Source: Molanna angustata (lineage: Eukaryota; Arthropoda; Insecta; Trichoptera; Molannidae). From it: a DNA stretch of 64,000 bases. The first letter of the stretch is position 1. Each line of letters opens with the position of its first letter. Under the pieces are notes generated by a model. The model worked only from the letters and a program-made list of their open reading frames with translations, was not told where the DNA came from and searched no databases. The translations under genes and the position numbers were made by a program. Below, in pieces: positions 22,828 to 35,846 of this stretch. The DNA is taken from positions 31,774,619 through 31,838,618 of the forward strand of contig OY754970.1 of NCBI GenBank assembly GCA_963576475.1, in the 5' to 3' direction.

Positions 22828-23199
22828 GACAACTAGTACATAAAATTGAGATAGCTACCTACATCCTGCATTCATAACTAAAGAACAAAAATATCTAGAA
22901 TCATGAATAATACCTACATTTACTGAAAATCAAACATCTGCTGAATTAAAGCCTTTCTCAGCATATTCAAACTAAAACTTAGTTAAACTCAATATTGCGT
23001 TCACAAAATCACTTCGTATTTTCAAGAAAAAAACTAAAGAAGGAAGGAAGGTCGTCCTACTATAAGGGAAATATATATGTAGAAACATAATCATTTTTGT
23101 TTGATTAAAAAATACCTAGTGTAATGCAGTTCTACACATTAAACACCGTCAGTATCGACAAATTAAAAAATAAAGATGGAATATTTATCCCTAAACACC

Positions 23200-23450
23200 T
23201 GATCCCAATTTCCTCTTTGCCCTTTCCCAATCTTTTTTTTGCTATGGAGTACTATCATTTTTTTTTAATCTTAGTGTAATATATATTTTCTTTGATTTTT
23301 CGCTATTATTATTTTGTCAATGTACATACTTACATAATTTTGTCATACTTCGTAAATTGGTTTGTTGGAATAATTGTTTAATGGCAATATCCCCGCCAGT
23401 TTGCAATTTATTATACATATACAAAAAGATAAATAAATATTGAAATTTGA
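23200..23450 (+). mobile_element. LINE 3' end
   Basis: A T-rich region ends in GTTGGAATAATTG, AATGGCAATATCCCCGCCAG and AAAAAGATAAATAAATA. This is a diverged version of the tail at 50639-50720. Confidence 0.6.
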
Positions 23451-23984
23451 TTAAATATTACATTTTCTTACACCATCTGCTGGCGACGATTAAACTGAAA
23501 TGTCTTAAAGCTGAACACTGTCAGACGAGACGATTAAAAATTGTGTGAGAAATAATTCTTGTTTATTTCTCCTCTTAGAAAACAAACCCGGGACGCCGGC
23601 ACGTAAGTCAAAACACGCCACAAATATTAGAATAATCATGGATGCTCGGGAGAATAGGAGAAGATGAAACAATAACTTTAAAAAATGTACTTGATAAACC
23701 TTTGGAGACACCAACAACAGACAATAATATAACAGAGAAAAAATATCGTAAACAATGTGATATCAATTTTATTACCGAGAAAATCCACTTCCGTTAGGTT
23801 AACAAGCCAGGATGTTGATCCGTGCAAAGCTTACAGCAAGATAACTACATATGTATTATATATTCATATCAATTGTTTGTTACGAATGTACAACACATTC
23901 TCATATAGGTAGGTACTTACGATCAATTAATTAAAATTATTTTGTTTTCAACGCTTACAACAGAATACAGGTTACTCCCATAGA

Positions 23985-24310
23985 TAGATTTTCATATAAT
24001 ATACTAGATGGGGTACTCAGTGCAATAAGTGAGTCATGGTATGTCGCGCGTTTGATGGTTGGCAATATATTGCAGTTTTTCTTACATTTCAACACTTCCT
24101 AGATAATTGTTTTCTAAATCTTAATGAACAAAGTGTTTTTTTCGACAAATAAATCCGAAAACAATTCACATTAGTCGTTATTCTCTATAGAAAAACGATG
24201 TTGTCTGCCAAGCAAGTTGTCAAAAATCCTGCGGAAAAAGCCTCACTTCGATTCTAACAAAATTTGCTAACTACGACATAATGAAACTCTATGGATACTC
24301 CTAACATCGC
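23985..24310 (-). repeat. Dispersed repeat J, old inverted copy
   Basis: Its reverse complement aligns with 27530-27850 and 35880-36190: GTAGTTAGCAAA, AATCGAAGTGAGGC, GAGAATAACGACTAATGTG, AAACACTTTGTT, AACTGCAATAT and CATGACTCACTT. Divergence from the other two is clearly greater than between them. Confidence 0.85.
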
Positions 24311-25044
24311 TTTACACGAGTGTTATTGCCTCCTTTATTTGCGACCCCTATTATTGTAATTACGAAAAAAATATTTTTGATTGAAACATTTAATTTTTGA
24401 CTATGCGTTACTTCGATGTTTCATTAGCTTGCTCCACTATTCGTTCTTGCTCCAGCAGTGTTTTATCTTTCTCTCGATTTTTTCGTTTGATTTTGCATCT
24501 CTGGCTCAAATTCCTCGCGTTTTTGCTATTTTAAAACATGGCTTTCTGGTCGAGAGATGTCATATAAACAAAAGATACCGCGAACGTCAAAGTCAACACA
24601 ACACAAACGGCAGCCGTGTTGACTCGTCGGCAACGAATAATTCTACAGATTACTGTTTTACGAAAAACGATACACAACGCGTTGAAAAATAGAAGAACAC
24701 GTTCTATTTATTTCCAACCGCGTTGAAAAACCGTTGAAAACCTCGTCCGAGTAAAGTGCGCAATAAACAAGGTTTAATCAACGCGGGCTCAAGGACAAAA
24801 AATGATCAGTGGATAAATTAAACGGTAAAAAATGCGTGGGTACAGCTTTTCGATAAAATTAATAGGTACCTAAGTACTTACTGATTTTATAACCAGAATT
24901 CTGATTTAAAAAATCTAGAAAACAGATGATTTATCAGCTGATATTTAAATTTTAAAAATTTTCAATATACACAACGGACACATCTCGAAAAGGACACAAC
25001 AATATAATATTAGTTGTGATCTATCAATATTCGATCACTACGCG
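24311..25044. other. Unassigned, relatively CpG-rich sequence
   Basis: No gene recognised. The stretch 24560-24790 has more CG dinucleotides than its neighbours (AACGCGTTGAAAAA occurs, and ACCGCGTTGAAAAACCG). It could be a remnant of an element or a regulatory region. Confidence 0.3.
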
Positions 25045-25402
25045 TTGTGGTTCTTCTTCTTCTTCAATGGCACTACAGCCCAAATCGGGCCTTGGCCTCC
25101 TCCAACTTTCGCCTCCAACCATTCCTGTCCTCAGCCACTGTTCTCCATCCGGTCACTTGGAGAAGCTGGTTCGCATCTTTGGTGACTTCGTCTTCCCATC
25201 TCAGTTTTGGTCTTCCTATCCTCCTCTTTCCCCCCGGATGCCCTATCATCACCCTCTTGGGTACCCGTGAGTTTGGCATTCTATGCACGTGTCCAGCCCA
25301 TCTCAATCTCGAGAGCCTCATATGGGTTGAGATACTAGGGGCCTGGTAAATGCTGTACAATTCATCATTGCGCCGAATGCGCCGTTCATTGCCGTCCCTC
25401 AC
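25045..25402 (-). pseudogene. LINE C-terminal tail with RLRWAGHV
   Basis: The minus strand is open for 109 residues: DELYSIYQAPSISTHMRLSR, LRWAGHVHRM, RVPKRVMIGHPGGKRRIGRP, KLRWEDEVTKDANQLL, then GWRTVAEDRNGWRRKLEEAK and stop at 25073. This is the complete post-RT C-terminus of an RTE/jockey-like LINE. The 3' UTR starts with the codons after the stop and reaches an AAGAAGAAGAAGAACC stretch at about 25050. The palm domain is missing. Confidence 0.85.
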
Positions 25403-26200
25403 TATTGCCAGTGTAAATAAATATATTTTTAACTCTTTTCTAAAAAAAACCTACATAAGGTGACATTGATGTTGCATTGATTACTCCCCTGAACTTTATT
25501 AGTTCATTTTGACTTGTTGACATTATTTTACCAATGTGTATGTGAAACATACTTGTATAATTGCGTATGTTAATAATGCCAAACATAAAAGTTCATTTTA
25601 AGTTTGACTAAAATAAACCAATGCATAAATTGCTATAAGTAGATTCAACTTCTCCGGCATTCCACTTAGAAATATTATAAGTAACACCATTTGAGTTATT
25701 TGATGATTCACTTATAACAATGAACCTTTACGTAATCATAATGTTCCTTTATAAATGATTGTCTATAAACTGTCGCCATTAAGATGTATTGATTTCTATT
25801 ACCTTAACCCAATGCACCGTACATCTGGTTATTATAATGCCCTTTTACGGTTATCAACAAACAATGTAAGTCATTTTGCATAAAGTATAAATATTATGGC
25901 AGATAAAATGTTAAACGGTAATACATCACAAATGCTGACAATGCATTAAGGAACTATAATATTATATTATAGTCAATTTGACATTTGCTAACTCACTACA
26001 ACAATTTGTACCGCCATATTGCATTGAGAGGAATAATTCCATAAACGTGTGTAGTGTTTTGTTTACGATATTGCCATGCATAATTGCATTCAATACTATT
26101 GATTATTTTGACCCCCATAACAATACATAAGATTAACATTTTCTTTTATCACAAAGGGCCAACCGGCCTAAGTGTGTTCTCCTTGGAGAGCTGCCACTCA
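25403..26200. other. No gene recognised
   Basis: A/T-rich sequence with short palindromes such as CTATAATATTATATTATAG (25954-25972). Confidence 0.35.
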
Positions 26201-26218
26201 AAAAAAAAAAAAAAAAAC
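26201..26218. repeat. Poly(A) tract of about 18 bases
   Basis: An uninterrupted A run follows GAGCTGCCACTC. It may be the tail of a retroposed sequence; the upstream GGCCAACCGGCC patch is not identifiable. Confidence 0.6.
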
Positions 26219-27496
26219 ATTTTCTTTTATTCTTCTTCTTCTTTTCGTGGTCCTGGTAAAGGCTTATCTGATTTGTGCAGATCCTCAACCATTTGTTCTA
26301 GTACATTCCCCCATTTTCTCCCATTATTTTACATTCAGAAACTTAATACCAACTAAAAATGTGATTTATTCACAGAAGTAAAACAAATTTTTATAAATTT
26401 ATAAAAAAATATCCTGAGAATACATTTTGTACAGGATGAAATATTTTAATAGGTAGGTAAGTACTCAACAATATGTTAATTATTGGAAAACATTGCAATA
26501 TATATTTTTTAATATATTCTATGGAGAGAATCGTATTCTTACTGTCTCTCTCTATTCTATTCAAAAACTACTCGTACTCTTCTTGTCAAGATCACATTAA
26601 CATAAGTATTTCATGATTTTGTGGAGATATTGAAAGGAAAATTTTATAATATCTAACATAATAAACTAAGTAAAGATCTAAGGTATTATTTATTATTATT
26701 AAAAATTTGATCTAGATGTGCTGTGTTTTTAAAAAATTAGTAAAAAATAAATATAAGAAAATAATAAATGTACAGCCAGGACACATGCTTTCGGCGAACT
26801 TCTTCGTCCTATCTTGTATTTACATGAATGAGCAAAAGGATTTTTTTTTTATATAATATATCATTGTTGTTTAATGACATATTGTTCAAAATAAAGAGTA
26901 AAATTGAGACCTGAGTCCTCCTCAATACGGGTGTTAGTGGCTTTTTTATAATTTAAATAGCATATTAATATTATACCTAGTAATCAGTATTAATCTATTA
27001 TACAAATACGTTAGCAGAACGGATGTTGTTGTCGCTATCACTGGTCGACGCTTGTGGTATGAACAATTTTTAAATATCTCTTATTGAGGTTAGTAAAATA
27101 GTTTACTATGCATACTCAAAAATAAAAAAAAACGTATTAATTAGGTCCAGATTCAGAATAAGAAAGAATCTTGTTTATTATTTAGGTTTAGTTCTACCTA
27201 ATTTATATAAGTGAGCGCCTAAAATAAGATTTTTAAAAAATTTGGTGTAGCTTATTCGTAATATGGGTACTTTATTTCAAATTAAAACCTTCAGTTGAGA
27301 TCCCACAAAAACGGCGCTATATTTATATGATGTCGCAGTTCATAATTCGAGACTCTTATTCGAAGATAATGCTTAAGAAAGGTTTGCTTTTAATACTGCA
27401 GTTCAGCATGAAATGTCAGATATGTATCTGATATTGAACTATATGTATGTACATATAAATCCATGGATACCTACTAAATCATCAATCATACGTAGA
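26219..27496. other. Mostly unassigned; contains dispersed repeat H copy 2 at 26470-26595
   Basis: Repeat H copy 2 has ATTGGAAAACATTGC, TCTATGGAGAGAATCG, CTGTCTCTCTCTATTC and CTCGTACTCTTCTTGTCAAG in the order of 19315-19440. The remainder is A/T-rich with no coding evidence. Confidence 0.45.
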
Positions 27497-28297
27497 TATT
27501 TATACACATTCCGCATAGATTTTTATTATATAGAAGTCGTAGTTAGCAAACTTTGTATGAATCGAAGTGAGGCATTTTTCCGAAGGATTTTAGACGTTTT
27601 GATTGGCAGACCACATCGTTTTGCTATAGAGAATAACGACTAATGTGAATTGTTTTCGGATTTACTTGTCGAAAAAAAAACACTTTGTTTATTAAGATTT
27701 AGAGAACAGTTATCTAGGATGTGTTGAAATGTAAGGAAAACTGCAATATGTGTTGTCAACCAAAACGTCAAACGCGCGATATTTCATGACTCACTTTTTG
27801 CACGGATTACTACATCTAGTTGGTATATTATATAAACATCTATGATTTTCCCTAGATTGTATGATTTTCTATGATTGTCTATGCTTCATCTGTTAAATAT
27901 CACTCAAATAGACTTAAAACTTATAAATGTTTTGTTTGGTAAAATATACTGAAAATCGAGCATATTGTCGAAAAATTATCGTAATTAAAAAATTTCAATA
28001 GGAATGGGATATGTAATAAATTATAATAAATAATGACTGTTGTTGTGGCAGTAATAAAAACCAACAAACAGCGACTAGTGAGAAAAATCTAAAAACACCT
28101 TAATTATGAAAAGCTCTTGGGAAAAATACCAAACTGAACATTTTACGTATGCGATCCGATAAAAACTTCGAGTTACTAACATTTTATGTCGTTTACTGAC
28201 ATATCTCAGGGAATATTAGGTCTTAACAGAATAAATATTATTATTTTTGTTTGGATCCCGGAACAGGTTTTTTTTCCCTAGTGGAGCATTGCAGATA
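27497..28297 (+). repeat. 800-bp duplicated segment, copy 1
   Basis: This segment matches 35847-36645 base for base except for roughly 17 differences I could find by eye, including a few small indels; the last 430 bp differ at only about three sites. It contains dispersed repeat J and ends with the LINE-like GGATCCCGGAACAGG and GTGGAGCATTGCAGATA. Copies lie 8.35 kb apart in the same orientation. Confidence 0.93.
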
Positions 28298-28384
28298 ACA
28301 TTTATATAAATAATTAGATGTATGTAATTAATATATTGGGGTTTAATGGGTGGTAGGGTCCCGGTGGTGCCTTTTCGTGCTGTA

Positions 28385-28912
28385 AGAACAGGTATCAATA
28401 AATGCCGAGAAACGCCAAGTTGCCAAGCAACACTACCATCAAGTCCTACTCTCTAGCGTCCCCGTCGCAAACCCTGGAAATGTGATCTGAAAGGACCACA
28501 GCCAATAGAGAGAGGGCGATGGCGAGCTTTCGGCGCCATCAAACCGGAAACAAATCAGCTAAGGGAAGGAAAACCCCGACAGAAAAACCCTTGATCTCCA
28601 GTAGGGGGTTGGGCGAGAGGCTAATAACCTTTCCCCGTAAAAGAAGCAATATTACGAAACCGAACACAGAGCCTCGGACCACTGCTAAGCTTCGGAAAGG
28701 ACCCGGCAAACGATGGTGCACCGGGGGGACGAAGTAAAGTTGGAAGGCCGAAGCTCCGATGGCTGGACGGAGTGGTGAAGGATGCGAACAACATCGGCGT
28801 CCATAACTGGCGCAATGCGTCGCAGGATCGACAGTCATGGAGGCGGGCTCTGCAGGAGGCTAAGACCCGACCTGGGTTGTGGAGCCACAGATGATGATGA
28901 TGATGATGATGA
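28385..28912 (+). pseudogene. LINE fragment: unassigned 5' part plus C-terminal tail
   Basis: From 28715 the plus strand reads GRSKVGRPKLRWLDGVVKDA then NNIGVHNWRNASQDRQSWRR and ALQEAKTRPGLWSHR followed by a stop, the C-terminus of an RTE-like LINE. It ends in a (GAT)n tract at 28890-28912. The preceding GC-rich 28440-28710 (72-codon frame at 28519-28737) has no polymerase motif and may be 5' UTR joined to the 3' end by internal deletion. GC content is far above the surroundings. Confidence 0.7.
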
Positions 28913-29989
28913 ATTAATATATTTTTCGTACATTGAATAAAAACATAGGTAGTTCCTTAAAATGTATATAAACCACGTGATCTGAGCCAATAATTTATTA
29001 TAACATTCGTTGAGCTATAAAAATGACAATTTATCCAAAAATATGCTTCAATTAGCTGTTTTAATAGCAATGTGCACATTTCATTTTCTGACAAATTTTG
29101 CTGATAGGAAAAGATATTTATTGAAAGGTTGACCGTCACTTGCTATGATACTGATATAAGTTCCATATGTGAATGCATCCAACGATTGTCCTCGTGAAGT
29201 GCTCTCTGTGTTTGCATAGTCAATCGTATCATTCCTCCATTTATTATAATTTTCTTATCAATTGCCTATTTGAATCAGACGATGAAAGTGTTACGCTCAA
29301 ATAATGAGAATTATTAAATAATACAGGATTATTATTATTATAGGTACAAGTAATAACTAATAAAACTGACAATTTGGGATAGATTGGGAAATAAGTATGG
29401 TTATCTGACTGACATTTTTTTCGAATTCTTTAGCGATATACATGCAACAATTGTCGGTAAATTTGGACATGACTTTTGTGATGTCTAATGTTATACTTAG
29501 AATCTGAATTCAACAATGTTTCTTTATGTACAAACAACTCGAGTATATTATCATACAAACAAGTCAATAACTGCTGCCCGACTAGGAAACCCTGTTGTAG
29601 GACTAGCAGTTTATAATTTCACAGCGACAATATACTTAAGAACTGGGTGATGATACCTAGTTTCCGCTCTAGTAGTAAGCACACAATAAAAATACTTTGT
29701 ACTAATAACTAATCAACCACTACTTCAATAATCATCGAAAGAGACACATAGCTCACATAAACCATATCTATGAAGTCAAAATTCCCGTCATAAAGTTTGT
29801 CAACAAATCAATTTCCGTCGCATTTGACAATTCAAAACCATTGAGATGAGGTTATATAAATGTCTTCAGGTGTGTTCATGTACCTATTCGATATGACTCG
29901 CATGCGTCCCAGATCAAATCAAAACATATTAGTATTACTCAAAGAGCATCGCAAACATAATACGGGATAGTTACAAATTTTATTAATAC
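28913..29989. other. No gene recognised
   Basis: A/T-rich sequence without a supported repeat, gene or RNA. Confidence 0.35.
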
Positions 29990-30059
29990 TACTAGCTTTT
30001 ATGTCCCGCCGTTGGCCAAGAATGTAAAATTGTGAAAGAAAAAGCAATCGTTTTTATAA

Positions 30060-30770
30060 TATTGTCACCCAATTATCTTGCAATATCAGACTATGAAAAG
30101 TGGTTTGAAATTTGATTGAGTTTAAGTATTGTAAAATGTTCAAGTGATGGCCACAACCCATTCTTTTTTATATATTGCTATAAAGTGTGAATGAAGTATA
30201 ATATTTATACAATTTCTGCTCGCATGGACTATGCGTAATGGTTTTAAATATGACTGTTTATCAACGTCGTAAAGAGATTGGTTTGGCCACAACCCCCATT
30301 TTTAAATATTATCATCGAAAACAAATTGTAATGTGTACCTATTGAAAATTTAGTAATTTTGGATGTTGGGATGTGGTTAAAATTTGATTAAACAAACGTA
30401 GGTACTGAAAAGATCTAGTATTGGTCACATCCCATTCGTTTTTATATTTTTTCGTCAAGTGTGCATTATATTTTTGCTCAATTTGACTGAAAGTCTTCAT
30501 TAACGAAGAAGAAGAAGACTTGAACTATAGTAAATAGTTTTTAATTTGAATATAAATGTTGTGAAGAGTTCAGTAATGGCCACAACCCCCATTCTTTAAA
30601 TATTAGGTGTTGAAAATTATTCAAAATAGGATGATATAAATGGTTTAAATTTAATTAAACAAAAGTATTGAAAAGATTCTAGTGCAGGTTATATCGTCAC
30701 ATCCCATATCCCATTCATTTCATATGTATTTTCATCAAGTGTGCATATCGTTAATAATATTTCTGCACAA
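30060..30770. repeat. Degenerate array around TGGCCACAACCCATT
   Basis: TGGCCACAACCC(C)CATT or TGGTCACATCCCATTC occurs five times at 110-150-bp spacing, each preceded by an AGTA/TTCAAG-type segment and followed by TTTTTATAT. The motif resembles the 3' end of dispersed family F (GTTGGCCACATCCCACT at 21819-21835). Confidence 0.6.
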
Positions 30771-30774
30771 TAGA

Positions 30775-31262
30775 CTATTAGACTTAAAACTAACCCAAAA
30801 GACTAAATAAAAAAGAGAAAAATAAGTATAAGACTATAAGAAATAGTTTGTATAAAAAACTATTCCAATGGTCTACATAAAATAAGTAAAAATACATAAA
30901 CCTAATAGAAGAATTAGACTATTGGAAATAGATTGTATAAAAGCTCACCCAAAGGTCTACAAAAAAGAAGAAGAAGAATATTTAGACTATTGGAAATAGT
31001 TTGTATAAATACTGACCAAAAGGTCTACATAAAAGAAAATGAATAAGACTATTAGAAATAGTTTGTATTAAAACTCTCCCAAAAGTCTACGTACTTAAAT
31101 GAAGAAGAATAATAATTAGACTAAAGGAAATAATTTTTATAAAAAAATGACCCAAATGTATACATAAAAGAAGAAGAAGATGAATTAGACAATAGGAAAT
31201 AGTTTGTATAAAAACTGCCCTAAAGGTCTACATAAAATTAAGAAGAAAAAGAATTAGACTCC
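30775..31262. repeat. Tandem array, period about 68 bp
   Basis: GGAAATAGTTTGTATAAAAA, CTGACCCAAAGGTCTACATA and AAAGAAGAAGAAGAATTAGA recur about seven times with variation. The unit is purine-rich on the plus strand. Confidence 0.85.
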
Positions 31263-31430
31263 AGGACCCGCCGCTTCAGGCCCTTCAGTACCTCCCGTCC
31301 CTTTAATCCCTCATTACGTCCCTTCCCATCAGGCCCTTCAGTACCTTCCGTCCCTTCAGGCAGTTTTATACCTCCCGTCCCTTCAGGCCTTTTAGTGCCT
31401 CCCTTCCCTTCATTACATCCCGTCCCATCA
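31263..31430. repeat. C/T-rich degenerate array
   Basis: CCCTTCAGGCCCTTCAGTAC and CTCCCGTCCCTT recur with variation. Strong C+T bias on the plus strand contrasts with the purine-rich arrays on both sides. Confidence 0.8.
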
Positions 31431-31436
31431 GTCGGT

Positions 31437-32065
31437 TAAGAAAAGTTTAAATCCAGAAACCATCCTGGAAGAACCGCGAAGAGATGAAAGAACCTTCTTT
31501 TCCCAGGATGCTCTACTTAATAGGTAAAATGACTAAATACACGAAGAAGAAGAAAAAAGTTTAAACCCAGATACCTGCGAAGAGATGGAAGGACAGTTGG
31601 ACCTTCTTCTCCCAGGATTCTCCAACTTCATAGGTAAAATGACCAAAAATACACGATGAAGAAGAAGAAGAAGAAATAAGTTTAAATCCAGATACCTGCG
31701 AAGAGATGGAAGGAAAATTGGACATTCTTCTCCCAGGTTAGTCCACCTTCAAAGGTAAAATGACCAAATAGACGATGAAGAAGAAGAAGAAAAAAGTTTA
31801 AATCCAGAAACCTGCGAAGAGATGGAAGGAAAATTGGACCTTCATCTCCCAGGATAGTTCATCTTCATAGGTAAGATGACCAAGTACACGTTGAAGAAAA
31901 AGAAGAAAAAAGTTTATATGCAGAACCCGTCCTGGAAGACCTGTGAAGAGATGGAGGGAAAGTCGGACCTTCTTTTCCCAGGATACTCCCCCTTCATAGG
32001 TAAAACGACCAAATACACGAAGAAGAAGAAGAATAAGAAAAAAGTTTAAATCCAAAAACCATCCT
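31437..32065. repeat. Tandem array, period about 120 bp
   Basis: AAAAAAGTTTAAATCCAGAA, CCTGCGAAGAGATGGAAGGA, TTCTTCTCCCAGGAT and CATAGGTAAAATGACCAAAT recur five to six times, joined by GAAGAAGAAGAA runs. The 94-codon minus frame at 31798-32082 is a by-product. Confidence 0.88.
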
Positions 32066-32140
32066 GGGCATACGCTCGACAATTCACCAAAGTTTCATTA
32101 TAATCGGACAAACGGTTGATAAATAAATAAATAAAATAAT

Positions 32141-32964
32141 TTTCCTATAGGAAATCAGTATAGGTATATTATTGTTGATTTGTAAGTAAATAGTATTAGG
32201 TAGGTACCTACCTACAACAACCTTCTAAATAAATTCGATTCCTAACAAATTTTATTTGAATATCACATTCTTTCTGTAGCCATGGAAACGATTCGAACAC
32301 GTAAGTAATATCGAATGGTTCGGATACATTTTTTGAATATGTAGGTACCTACATTGGTTTGTTCGATGCCATAAAAATGAAAATTGTCAGAAAAATCAAA
32401 TATTATTTACAAATTATGCAATTTTAATATGCCTATATCTTTACTAATAAATAACACATTTTTACAATATATGTCTTAAAACTTGCCGTAATGTCTTGTG
32501 TTTCATTTTATTATTTCATAATTACATTTATTTCAAAGGTTTATTATTTTCAAGAACATATTCATTCGGTGGGAAAATGAAATATTGTATGAAAAGATAT
32601 TAAAATGGCGGCGTTTATGTACAAAAGGCTTACTTTAAAAATAAGTTAAACATTATAATTATACCAAATATTCACCATGTTTTTCACTTAATCGCTAAGT
32701 TATACTTCAAAATATATTTTTTTTTGTGTAAATACCTACTTCTAACTTTTTAACTAACAGATATTTGCGTGCAAAATGTACACTTTTTTGACAGATACGA
32801 CTTGGAAAATTTTGTATGAAATAAAATAATTATTGAAATATTTTTAAAATTCAGCATTTTTATCGCATTATTTTTAGCGTGACACTGCATCAGGTATACA
32901 GGTACACGTTCGCACATAAATTAGATTTTTAGATGCTCTTGGTTTTTCAGAAGGCGTGAGACAA
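32141..32964. other. No gene recognised
   Basis: A/T-rich sequence without supported features. Confidence 0.35.
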
Positions 32965-33984
<1,020 letters not shown>

Positions 33985-34705
33985 ATAATATAGTAGGTAC
34001 CTAATATTATGTACCTAATATTAAATAATAATAGGTAGGTACCTACTTAATGAATAATTTTATAGTAGGTACCTAATATTATGTACCTAATATTAAATAA
34101 TAATAGGTAGGTACCTACTTAATGAATAATTTTATAGTAGGTACCTAATATTATGTACCTAATATTAAATAATAATAGGTAGGTACCTACTTAATGAATA
34201 ATTTTATAGTAGGTACCTAATATTATGTACCTAATATTAAATAATAATAGGTAGGTACCTACTTAATGAATAATTTTATAGTAGATACCTAATATTATGT
34301 ACCTAATATTAAATAATAATAGGTAGGTACCTACTTAATGAATAATTTTATAGTAGGTACCTAATATTATGTACCTAATATTAAATAATAATAGGTAGGT
34401 ACCTACTTAATGAATAATTTTATAGTAGGTACCTAATATTATGTACCTAATATTAAATAATAATAGGTAGGTACCTACTTAATGAATAATTTCATAGTAG
34501 ATACCTAATATTATGTACCTAATATTAAATAATAATAGGTAGGTACCTACTTAATGAATAATTTTATAGTAGGTACCTAATATTATGTACCTAATATTAA
34601 ATAATAATAGGTAGGTACCTACTTAATGAATAATTTTATAGTAGGTACCTAATATTATGTAATATTAAATAATAATAGGTAGGTACATACTTAATGAATA
34701 ATTTT
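33985..34705. repeat. 72-bp minisatellite, about 10 copies
   Basis: Each unit contains TATAGTAGGTACCTAATATT, ATGTACCTAATATTAAATAA and TAATAGGTAGGTACCTACTT. The period is exactly 72 (for example 34061 and 34133). Rare variants include TAGATACC in units near 34284 and 34500 and a short deletion in the last unit. Each unit holds palindromic AGGTAGGTACCTAC-type sequence and can fold on itself. Confidence 0.97.
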
Positions 34706-35369
34706 AAAATCAATATTACGTTTATTTTTTATATTATACTTGCATTTTTTTTGCAATTTATTTAATTTAATTATTACATAAAACATTGTTATAACAAAGA
34801 AATAAAAAAAAATAACTAAAAAAGTAACGTTAGAAGTCTACACTAGACTATGTATACGGTGGTGAACGTAAACGAAAAATATATAGATATAAATATGTCA
34901 AGAAAGGACTGTATGGCTTTCGATTATCTCTGCCTCCCGAATAGGAACATGGCGTGATTATATGAATGTTATAATAAATTTTCACATTTAATTTATTTAC
35001 AATACAGAAATTCAGATCCATTTCAAACATTTTAAAAACATAACATGAAATAAACGCATTGATTAAAATATTATATTTCTGAATATTCAGAATTAAGTAA
35101 GTCAGATTTTTTCATAAAATAAAGAATATTATTTCATTGGAACAATAACATTGGAACAAGGACAGTGGTCGCGAGTTCGAATCCTGCTTTGAACGATTTC
35201 ATTTACCCATTATAACACAAGCATTTATACTTAGTTAAGGGAATGTATGAAGATATAATATAATATTATAATATGTACTTGTTACAAGGCTCATGAAAAA
35301 ATACACACAAAATCTATACATTTTAGTGTACAAGGCATTGACTTAAAATATCGAGAATGTTTTGTATGT
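34706..35369. other. Unassigned; SINE-C fragment at 35170-35270
   Basis: At 35170-35270 the plus strand reads GCGAGTTCGAATCCTGCTTT then AACACAAGCATTTATACTTA, a 5'-truncated SINE-C. Near 34905-34960 CGATTATCTCTGCCTCCCGA resembles the end of a common LINE tail. The rest is A/T-rich. Confidence 0.5.
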
Positions 35370-35846
35370 AAATAGTAAATATGGCCCTTAACAGTGTATT
35401 GTAGGCTATATAGTAAATTTTGAAAATATTTACCCATAATCCTCAACAGATACGTCTTTGCTTGAGTTTTTTGAAATTTGAATTTCTTAAATAGGTACTT
35501 TTTAATAAAACCCTAACAAAATTACAAGGTCTATGAAGTAGAATTTTATTTCCATCGAAAGAGTATATGAAAATCTACAGACTGACTTTTTTACTTGTTT
35601 AATTACTATTCTCGCTGTTTTAAAACCTCGCAATTTTATCTTTTATTCACGAAAAAATACAGTTTACCACAGATTTGGTGATATCTGACAATATTTGTTC
35701 GTGTTTCATATATTAGAAAGTATGAATGTGCATATTTTTGTACATCCCGTATGTCCAAGGTCATAGGCATTAACAAGGGCCTTAAAACGTGGCATTAACT
35801 TTTCCGACTGACGGCGTAACAGATTTATACAAAATCTAGGTATATA
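35370..35846 (+). mobile_element. Interspersed element E, plus copy, source of the 143-bp satellite
   Basis: This segment aligns with the reverse complement of 8630-9110 from GTAGGCTATATAGTA to ACAAGGGCCTTA. Its last 140 bp or so (CATCCCGTATGTCCAAGGTC, ATAGGCATTAACAAGGGCCT and CGACTGACGGCGTAACAG) are the unit that is tandemly repeated at 36840-37850. Confidence 0.75.

Larger units (their letters stand above)
29990..32140 (+). mobile_element. Candidate element inflated by internal tandem arrays
   Basis: The left edge, ACTACTAGCTTTTATGTCCC, resembles the start (ACTAGCTTTT-CCCGC) of a dispersed insect repeat that I know from memory. The right edge, AGTTTCATTATAATCGGACA then AACGGTTGATAAATAAATAA, resembles the usual end of such repeats. 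Between them lie four unrelated arrays: a degenerate TGGCCACAACCC motif, a 68-bp unit, a C/T-rich unit and a 120-bp unit. That these belong to one element is inferred. Confidence 0.4.
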
